DNA from: Treponema sp. OMZ 838
Lineage (GTDB): Bacteria; Spirochaetota; Spirochaetia; Treponematales; Treponemataceae
Direction of reading: 5' to 3'
DNA: 64,000 nucleotides
Assembly: GCF_000775995.1 (NCBI RefSeq)
Contig: NZ_CP009227.1
Location: forward strand, 2,400,296 to 2,464,295
The first letter of the stretch is position 1; the number at the start of each line of letters is the position of its first letter. The notes beneath the pieces were generated by a model. That model ran no database searches. It was not told the DNA's origin and saw nothing but the letters and a program-made list of their open reading frames with translations. Below are positions 33,415 through 41,100 of the stretch, one piece after another. A program made the position numbers and the translations under genes.

Positions 33415-35229
33415 ATGGCTGCAAAGAATACGTATGATGAATCGAAAATAAAAACGCTTAGCTCATTGGAGCATATCAGACTCCGCACCGGTATGTATAT
33501 CGGCCGGCTCGGAAACGGTTCGAATCCCGATGACGGTATTTACATCCTGTTAAAAGAAGTGCTCGATAACTCCATCGATGAGTTCATCATGGGAAATGGA
33601 GACCGTATCGACGCGCTGCTGAAGGACAACAAAGTTACCGTGCGGGATTACGGACGTGGCATTCCGCTCGGGAAAGTTGTGGAATGCGTGTCGGTCATCA
33701 ACACCGGTGCGAAGTACAACGATGAAGTCTTTCAGTTTTCGGTGGGCTTGAACGGCGTCGGTACCAAGGCGGTGAACGCACTCTCCGAATATTTCCGGGT
33801 AGTTTCCGTCCGCGACGGGAAATATGCCGAAGCGGTGTTTGAGCGGGGTGTGCTAAAGCACGAAAAACAAGGAGATGCCAAAAAAGGTATTAAGAACGGC
33901 ACACTCGTGGAGTTTATCCCCGACAGGGAAATATTCGGCGACTATACATTCAATCTCGACTTTATCGAAAAACGGATGTGGAACTACGCCTATCTGAACG
34001 CCGGTCTTACGCTCACCTTTAACGGCGCTTCATACATATCGGAAAACGGCTTACTCGATCTGCTCAATGCGGAAATCGGCGAAGAAACACTCTATACGAT
34101 TGCTCATTTTAAGGAAGCAAAGCTCGAATTTGCCTTTACTCACACCAACAACTACGGCGAAACCTATTTTTCGTTTGTCAACGGGCAATACACCTCGGAT
34201 GGCGGCACGCATCTTTCCGCTTTTAAAGAAGGCTTGCTGAAAGGTATTAACGAATACTACCGTAAAAACTACAAGAGCGAGGATGTCCGCGAAGGTACTT
34301 GCGCGGCGGTGGCGGTCAAGGTGCAAGCGCCCGTGTTCGAAAGTCAAACAAAAAATAAGCTCGGCAATACCGAGGTGCGGCCGTGGATTGTCAACGGTAC
34401 CAAGGCCGCTGTCGTGGAATGGCTGCAAAAAAATGCCGAAGCTGCGCGGAAGCTGGAAGAAAAAATCCTTGCAAACGAGCGGCTGCGGACAGAGCTGAAC
34501 AGCGTTAAAAAAGAGGCGAAAGCTGCCGCAAAAAAAATTGCAATGAAAATCCCGAAACTCAAAGACTGCAAGTTTCACCTTGGGGATAAGCAGTACGGCA
34601 ATGAGTCGATGATTTTTATCACTGAGGGCGACTCGGCTTCGGGTTCAATGGTTTCGAGCCGCGACGTCCTTACGCAAGCGCTTTTTTCGCTGCGCGGTAA
34701 GCCCGAAAATATGCACGGCAAAAAACGCGCCGCCATCTACAAAAATGCGGAGCTCTACAATATGATGATGGCGCTCGGTATCGAAAACAGCCTTGAAAGT
34801 CTCCGCTATAATAAGATCATCATCGCAACCGATGCCGATAACGACGGCTTTCATATCAGAAACCTTTTGCTCACCTTTTTCCTCACCTACTTTGAAGAGC
34901 TGGTGCTGAGCGGGCGGATTTTTATTTTGGAAACGCCGCTTTTTAGGGTGCGCACCAAAAAAGAAACCTGCTATTGTTATTCGGAAAAAGAGCGGGATGT
35001 CGAAATGAAGCGGCTCGGCGCGGCGGCTGAGGTTACCCGTTTTAAGGGATTGGGAGAAATAAGCCCGAGCGAATTCGGTCAGTTTATCGGAAAAGATATC
35101 CGCCTGTTACCGGTCAGCATTCAGACCGTGAAAAAGATCCCGGGCGTGCTTGAGTTTTATATGGGAAAAAATACCCCCGAACGCAAAGCCTTTATTATGA
35201 AAAATCTTCTTGCGGAAGTCGATGCATAG
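33415..35229 (+). CDS. parE: Type IIA DNA topoisomerase subunit B (ParE-like)
   Basis: The ATPase/TOPRIM subunit of a type II topoisomerase. The GHKL ATPase motifs are present: LLKEVLDNSIDEF, DYGRGIPLGK, GLNGVGTKAVNAL. The transducer follows, then TOPRIM with EGDSASG (404-410) and the metal-binding DADND (473-477), ending in RFKGLGEIS. At 604 residues it is shorter than usual GyrB (about 640) and lacks the typical GyrB insertion, so ParE is preferred. No parC-like gene follows; the next gene is a peptidase. The ATG has only a distant GGGAGG (15 nt), so regulation by the structured leader is possible. Confidence 0.85.
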   Translation: MAAKNTYDESKIKTLSSLEHIRLRTGMYIGRLGNGSNPDDGIYILLKEVLDNSIDEFIMGNGDRIDALLKDNKVTVRDYGRGIPLGKVVECVSVINTGAKYNDEVFQFSVGLNGVGTKAVNALSEYFRVVSVRDGKYAEAVFERGVLKHEKQGDAKKGIKNGTLVEFIPDREIFGDYTFNLDFIEKRMWNYAYLNAGLTLTFNGASYISENGLLDLLNAEIGEETLYTIAHFKEAKLEFAFTHTNNYGETYFSFVNGQYTSDGGTHLSAFKEGLLKGINEYYRKNYKSEDVREGTCAAVAVKVQAPVFESQTKNKLGNTEVRPWIVNGTKAAVVEWLQKNAEAARKLEEKILANERLRTELNSVKKEAKAAAKKIAMKIPKLKDCKFHLGDKQYGNESMIFITEGDSASGSMVSSRDVLTQALFSLRGKPENMHGKKRAAIYKNAELYNMMMALGIENSLESLRYNKIIIATDADNDGFHIRNLLLTFFLTYFEELVLSGRIFILETPLFRVRTKKETCYCYSEKERDVEMKRLGAAAEVTRFKGLGEISPSEFGQFIGKDIRLLPVSIQTVKKIPGVLEFYMGKNTPERKAFIMKNLLAEVDA

Positions 35230-35247
35230 AGCGATCGATCTTCTTGT

Positions 35248-35276
35248 TTGCAGAATCGCCGCCAATATGATATAGT
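35248..35276 (+). promoter_or_regulatory. Promoter of the M20 peptidase gene
   Basis: TTGCAG (35248-35253), a 17-nt spacer and TATAGT (35271-35276). An ACTCTTTT/AAAAGAGT hairpin follows in the leader before the GGAGG at the start codon. Confidence 0.65.
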
Positions 35277-35345
35277 AGAAGCCTCTTTTGAGAGTGCTTT
35301 ACTCTTTTGAAAAGAGTTTAATTTCATTACGTATGTGGAGGTTGT

Positions 35346-36581
35346 ATGTCAAATTTTTTAACCGTAAAAGATTTTATTGCTCAACAAAAAGATAAGATGA
35401 TTGAGCTTGAACGGCTTTTGTGCTCCATTCCTGCTATGGCTCCGGAGTCGGATGGCGACGGGGAATTGAAAAAATGCGAAGCGCTGGAAGCGTATTTAAA
35501 AAAGCTCGGCTTTACTCAATTTGAACGGTTCGATGCACCTGATACGCGGGTATCCTCCGGTATCAGACCTAACCTTGTCGTTACTATTCCGGGCAAAGAC
35601 GATTCAAAACGTGTGTGGATTATGGCGCATACCGATGTGGTGCCGCCCGGAGAACTCGCAAAATGGGAAAGCGATCCGTGGGTACTGAAGCAGGACGGCG
35701 ATAAAATTATCGGGCGCGGTGTAGAGGATAACCAGCAAGGACTGACCGGAGCGGTATTCGCCGCCTATGCATTTCTTGCATTAAAGATTCAACCTGCTCA
35801 CACCGTGAAATTGTTGTTTGTTGCCGATGAAGAAGTGGGTTCGAGATACGGCGTTATCTATCTTTTGAATAATCATCAGCTGTTTAAGCCGCAGGATATT
35901 ATCGTTGTCCCTGACGGGGGAGATCCTTCGGGCGAGACAATTGAAGTTGCAGAAAAGAACCTGTTGTGGTTAAAGGTTGTGGTGCATGGAGTGCAAACGC
36001 ACGCCTCTCGCCCCGATTTAGGAAAGAATGCGCACATTGCGGCGGCGGATTTGGCGCTCCGCTTGAATGCTTTGGAAAAAGTATTTTCAAAGCAAGACAA
36101 TTTGTTCGAACCGCCGTATTCGACATTGCAGCCGACAAAAAAAGAAGCGAATATTCCGAACATCAATACTATTCCGGGTGATGATGTATTTTATATGGAT
36201 TGCCGTATACTCCCGTGTTACACTGTTGCGGAAGTGATGGAGAAGATAAAAGTTGAGGCGAGTGCAATAGAAGCAAAGTACGGCGTACAGGTTGAGCTTA
36301 TTATTGATGATTCGGCGGAATCTCCTGCAACGCCTGTTGATGCCGAGGTTGTTACGATGCTGTCAAAGGCTATCGAAAAAATACACGGCAAAAAAACGCA
36401 AACCATCGGTATCGGCGGAGGAACCGTTGCGGCTCCGCTCCGTCAGGCAGGCTTTAACGCCGTCGTATGGAGTACGCTCGACGATATGGCGCATCAGCCG
36501 AATGAATACTGCATTATGAAAAACTTAATTGACGATGCACAGGTACTGGCGGCATTGATGTACGGAGTTGATGCACTGTAA
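35346..36581 (+). CDS. M20 family metallopeptidase (ArgE/DapE/dipeptidase-like)
   Basis: A two-zinc aminoacylase/dipeptidase of 411 residues. Metal ligands and catalytic residues are in IMAHTDVVPPGE, GRGVEDNQQG and ADEEVGSRYG, and the last His is in DDMAHQPNEY; a dimerisation lid lies around residues 195-310. GGAGGTTGT precedes the ATG, with its own promoter upstream. It differs from the M20D enzyme at 16349 in motif spacing, so this is a separate branch, likely a cytoplasmic dipeptidase. It directly precedes the KamA gene (0 bp gap), which suggests a common amino-acid or peptide role. Confidence 0.87.
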   Translation: MSNFLTVKDFIAQQKDKMIELERLLCSIPAMAPESDGDGELKKCEALEAYLKKLGFTQFERFDAPDTRVSSGIRPNLVVTIPGKDDSKRVWIMAHTDVVPPGELAKWESDPWVLKQDGDKIIGRGVEDNQQGLTGAVFAAYAFLALKIQPAHTVKLLFVADEEVGSRYGVIYLLNNHQLFKPQDIIVVPDGGDPSGETIEVAEKNLLWLKVVVHGVQTHASRPDLGKNAHIAAADLALRLNALEKVFSKQDNLFEPPYSTLQPTKKEANIPNINTIPGDDVFYMDCRILPCYTVAEVMEKIKVEASAIEAKYGVQVELIIDDSAESPATPVDAEVVTMLSKAIEKIHGKKTQTIGIGGGTVAAPLRQAGFNAVVWSTLDDMAHQPNEYCIMKNLIDDAQVLAALMYGVDAL

Positions 36582-37619
36582 ATGTGTGACGGAGGTATGA
36601 ACGCGGAACAATCCGATAACTGGCGGAATGAAAATTCCGCCGATAGGGTTATCCGCTTGCCGGAATATGTTTCGCCGGCATTTAAGGCCTTGATTACCTC
36701 CGCAGCACCTGCCGCCGCTGCTGCGCTGCGTCGGCAGGTGCTTTCCTCCGACGACGAACAGGTCGTGTCGGAGGAAGAGCGGGGCGACCCGCTCGGCGAG
36801 GCGCGCTATTGCGTTACCCCGTATCTGGTACACCAATATCCGAACCGCGTGCTGCTGTTGAGTACCGGCCGCTGCATCTCGTATTGCCGGTACTGTTTCC
36901 GGCGTGAATTTACCGCCCGTTCAAGCGGCTTTATTTCCGATGAGCAAATCGGAGCGGTAACAGCATATCTTAAAACACATCCCGAAGTACAGGAAATTCT
37001 GGTTTCGGGGGGAGACCCGATGAGCGGTAGTTTTGAGCAAATAAAGCATCTGTTGGAATGCCTTCGTTCGGTCCGTCCCGATTTGCTGTTCCGCCTCTGC
37101 ACCCGTGCACCGGTCTTTGCACCGGAGCTTTTTACCGAAGATTTTATAACGCTGCTCCGTTCCGTCCGTCCGCTCTGGGTGATTGCACATATAAACCATC
37201 CGGCAGAACTCGGCACGGCGCAGCGGCAAGCTTTAACCCGTTGTATCAATTCGGGAATTCCGGTGCAAACCCAGACCGTATTGCTGCGCGGCGTTAATGA
37301 CGAGTCAGCCATCCTTGCGGAGCTTTTCCATGCGCTGGTATGTATGGGAATAAAACCCGGGTATTTGTTCCAAACGGATTTGGCGCGGGGGACAGCGCAT
37401 TTTCGTGTACCGCTCGAAAAAGCCGCGCTTATATGGAAAGCATTACGTAAACGCCTTTCCGGTTTATCGTTACCGCAATTTGCAGTGGATTTGCCGAACG
37501 GCGGCGGAAAATTCCCGCTTTCCGCCCTGCTGCTCTATGAGGATATTGTCTCCCCGTTAAAAGACGGCCGCTTTTCGGCGCGCGGTATAGATGGAAAGAC
37601 CTATACCTATCCGAGGTAA
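36582..37619 (+). CDS. KamA-family radical SAM protein (lysine 2,3-aminomutase-like)
   Basis: A radical SAM enzyme with the cluster motif CISYCRYC (CxxxCxxC), a GGDPM loop and a C-terminal GGGKFPL that supplies the PLP-binding Lys of aminomutases. Members either convert lysine to beta-lysine in fermentation or modify EF-P (EpmB). With 345 residues it is short and lacks the C-terminal extension of fermentative KamA, so the EpmB-like role is possible; no epmA or efp gene is nearby. The ATG at 36582 follows the previous stop directly; a second ATG at 36597 lies right after GGAGGT, with poor spacing. Start uncertain. Confidence 0.82.
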   Translation: MCDGGMNAEQSDNWRNENSADRVIRLPEYVSPAFKALITSAAPAAAAALRRQVLSSDDEQVVSEEERGDPLGEARYCVTPYLVHQYPNRVLLLSTGRCISYCRYCFRREFTARSSGFISDEQIGAVTAYLKTHPEVQEILVSGGDPMSGSFEQIKHLLECLRSVRPDLLFRLCTRAPVFAPELFTEDFITLLRSVRPLWVIAHINHPAELGTAQRQALTRCINSGIPVQTQTVLLRGVNDESAILAELFHALVCMGIKPGYLFQTDLARGTAHFRVPLEKAALIWKALRKRLSGLSLPQFAVDLPNGGGKFPLSALLLYEDIVSPLKDGRFSARGIDGKTYTYPR

Positions 37620-37626
37620 GGGGCAC

Positions 37627-38102
37627 TTTTGAAATATATGGCGCATCTACGTCAAAACTATACATCCGTGTATAGTTTTGACTGTGAGTTTCGGCAGCAG
37701 CCGAAACATCACTTCTGATGGAACCAGCGGCCTCCGTGCCGCTACTGTAAGTAGTCTTCAACGTATCAGAACGGACACGTGGCGGAGATGATATGTTGAG
37801 AATTTTCAGCAGCATATCGTAAAACATACTCGCCGTAAGCCTTTTGAAATAGACTGTCCAGAAGTGTACATCCGTGTACACTTCTGGACGCGAGTTTTTG
37901 CATCGCAAAAACATCGCTGTTGCGTAGAACCACGGACATCCCTGTCCGTTTTGAAATTACAAGGCGCGAACACGTAAGCCTTTTGAAATAGACGGTGCAG
38001 ATACAAGGAGTTAGGCAAAAAAGTACCGCAGGCGTATCTTTGATACGTTGAGGACACTTTTTTGCCGTACGACACAGTAGATGCACCGTATATTTCAAAA
38101 GG
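37627..38102. repeat. Array of nested palindromes with covarying stems
   Basis: The whole gap between kamA and the macroglobulin gene is palindromic. Left arm CTTTTGAAATATATGGCGC (37627-37645) is an inverted copy of the right arm near 38083-38101. Inside are two parallel module sets. Stem 1 is at 37651-37682 (14-bp arms, TCCG loop), with a like-built stem at about 37855-37890. Stem 2 is GTGAGTTTCGGC/GCCGAAACATCAC (37684-37712), and GCGAGTTTTTGC with its partner at about 37889-37915. Stem 3 is AGCGGC/GCCGCT (37726-37743) and ACGGAC/GTCCGT (37932-37949). The last unit (37979-38102) is copy 2 of the 23630 family. The right end overlaps the stop codon of the macroglobulin gene. Confidence 0.8.
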
Positions 38103-41100
38103 ACACTTTGAGACCCGGCACCACCGCCCTAATCGAATTATCGTACATCGCTTGCGCATGGATAGCCGGTATAAAGTATTCTCCTTTATAGGCAACCGTT
38201 GCATAGAACTTGTAGGTTACCGAATCCCTACGCGCTAAATCAAAGTAGGTATATACGACGTCGTCTCTGATATCCTGATAGGCAAAAGAATCCGAACCGT
38301 CGCTGCTGTCCAAGGCTATCCGATCGTTGCTGATTTCCCAACAGGTTGGGATGGGGAACGTCAGCGCGATATTTTCAATCTTTTTTGCCATCTGGTTATC
38401 GACGCTTATTTTGATGACAAATGAATCGCCTACCTTTAAATCCGCAGGAGAAATCCTGTCGCCGTCGGAATCGGTATACCGGACATCAAGGTCGATATTT
38501 TCATTCTGCCGCTGTTCCGTTCCCGGTATGGACATACCTTCTGCGGTTAAAATGCCGTAGAGAATCGCTTTTCCGGTGTTCGTTACTTCGATGGTCTGCT
38601 TGTCCGCTGTTCCCGCAGGCAAGGCTTCGATAATCGAGGCGTTTTTAAGCTGTCCCTGCCGCAACGCGCCGTTCGCCGTAACGGTATAGCTGCACGAGGC
38701 TGCATCGCGGTTTTTGTAATAGGGTAAAAGCGAGAATAGGAGCCATGCGGTCTCTTGCGTGCTGCACCAATCATCGGAGGAAAGTACGGATGCAACTTCG
38801 CGGGCTGCTTTCGCTGCCTTTACATCATCCTGCAGCAGTGTACATACCATCAAATAGAGCGCCTGTATGCGGGTGGACGAACCGAAAGAGCCGCCGGTAT
38901 ACCGGTAGGATGTCTCCTGTTTAGTCAACGCGCCCAATGCATCTGCAAATACGTCTTCCGCCGTGTCATCCCTGCCTGTAAGCGAGTATGCAGCAGCAAG
39001 CAGCAGTGCAGCGGAAGCATCAAGGCGTTCATTTTTCAACCGGTTCATTGCGCCGATATTCGGGCTGCCTGCAAGCGCAAGCGAGAAGAGCCGGTATGCC
39101 TGTATTTCAGCCGAATCTTCACTATAGGATTCCCATTCCGCCGCGGAAGAAGCAAGCCAAGAGGTCAGCGGTTTTTTAATCGAATCGGGTACCGCATAGC
39201 CCTGCTTCTCTGCCTCCGTTAAGAAGTGGAGCGCATAGCTCGAACCCCATGCGGACGGCGCGCTGTTGCCCGGCCAGTATGCGAAAGCTCCCGATGCGGT
39301 TTGATACTGAGGATACCGTTCGATAACCGATTGGATATGCTTTTGAATGCGCGTCTTTTCCTGCGGCGAAAGCTGTGCAAAGTCTGCAAGATACAGCTGC
39401 GGGAAGCCGCCGGAGGTAATCTGTTCGATACATCCGTGCGGATACCGAATCAGATAGTCAAGCCTGCTTGCTAAATTGAGCGCGGGTATGGAAGAAAGCT
39501 CCATCGAAAGTGTTGTCGAACTGACTTCTCCCGGACTTTGCACGCTCACAATCGTTTTCTCCGAAGGTTTCAGGGTAAACGGCGTACGGTAGGTAACGGG
39601 AATACCGCGCGCTTGCACCTCTACCGGCGTTACCGACTGTGCAAAACCTTTGTCCGTTTTTACGGCGGCAGTGAAGTCGGCAGTACCGGCCGCTTCCGTT
39701 TTTACCGTGAACGTAACAGTCATATCCGAAGAAGCAGGAACCTTTACGAGTTTTTCTCCGGCAAAAGACGGAATGGCGCCTTTTGTATTCAAGGTGATTT
39801 TTGCATTTTGTGCGGAATCGGTTCCGTTGAATACCGTAACGGGTACCTCAATCCGTTCGTTGACGCCGAGTGTGCGGGGAAGCGCTGCCTGTATCATAAG
39901 GTCGGCCTTTACGGGAACGGTCTTTTCCGCAATACCGTAAGCGCCGTTAAAGCCTGCAACCGCAATCGCCCGCACGGCTCCGACATACTCAGGCATATCG
40001 AACGAAAGCTGCTTCTTTTCACCGGCGGCGATCGTAAAGGGGCCGAGGTATTGCACCACCGGTTTAAACCGATTGCTGCCCCGTTCGCGGTTATCGACAA
40101 GGTCTTCGGAACCGCCGATTGCGAGCAGCGTTTCAAGCTTTCCGCTGTAGGCGTTCATAACATACTGATATAAATCCCAGCTTGAAAGTTGCGACGCTTC
40201 TTTCTTATAGAATTCGCGTCTCAGCTCCGGCCCGTGATAGTTCGTTAATCCCAAAAGCCCTTCATCGACAACAGCCAGCGTGAATGTCATCGGTTTTCCG
40301 TTTTGTTCGGATACGGAGATAACCGCTTTTTCGTTGGGCGCATAGACGGCCGGAGCGGTAATCACCGGAGTGAGTTTTGTGGCGGGATTATCGACCATCA
40401 CCGGTACGATACCGTAAAGGCGGATCGGTAAACTGTTCGCCGTTTGCAAGTGTTGCTGCAATACCGTGATATGCACGTACACATTCGGCGCCATCGCTTC
40501 CGTCAATTTCAGTTTATACACCGTGGTATCTTTGGCGGTTTCAAGCCAATCCTGTTTGATAATTTCGCCGTTCTTTTCTACCGTAACGAGCGCTCTGTTT
40601 CCGGCGCTTGAGGCAAACGAAACAGAAGCGGTTTCGCCCGTGCTATACTGCCGTTTGTCGGTGATGAGCGCAACCATTGCCGCGCTGCCCGAACCGTTTT
40701 CTTGAGCGCGTCCCGCCCAGCCCGGCCAGTCGATATACACGATTTTTGCCGCACTGTGTCCGCGCCGCCCGTCGGAAACCGTAACGAGGTACCGTCCCCA
40801 TGAAGGATATTTTATTTCAAACTGAAAGCTCCCTTTTCCGTTTGTAACGGGTACCGAGCCGCGTACAATTTCATAAGACGAGTTGCTGGAGACATACGTT
40901 GCGTCGGTGAGGGCGTCTTTTTCCCACCACCATTTCCAATCCAATTTATGAATCGTATATGACAGTTCGCCGGAAGGAACCGGCTTACCGGCTTGGTCTA
41001 TCAGCAGTACATCGGCGGTATGTTGAACATCGGTTAAAAGCATTCCCCGTGCGGCATCTCCTTTCGGCAGCCGCAGACCGACATAGCGGCTGTACGGCGA

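Noticed and set aside
38010-38066. GTTAGGC in the nested palindrome as an attC core site
   Set aside because: The sister copy at 23630 lacks this sequence, and the opposite arm has no matching RYYYAAC.
37627-38102. Minus-strand reading frames across the palindrome array as genes
   Set aside because: Their proteins are made of mirrored repeat sequence, they lack ribosome sites, and they overlap the end of the macroglobulin gene.
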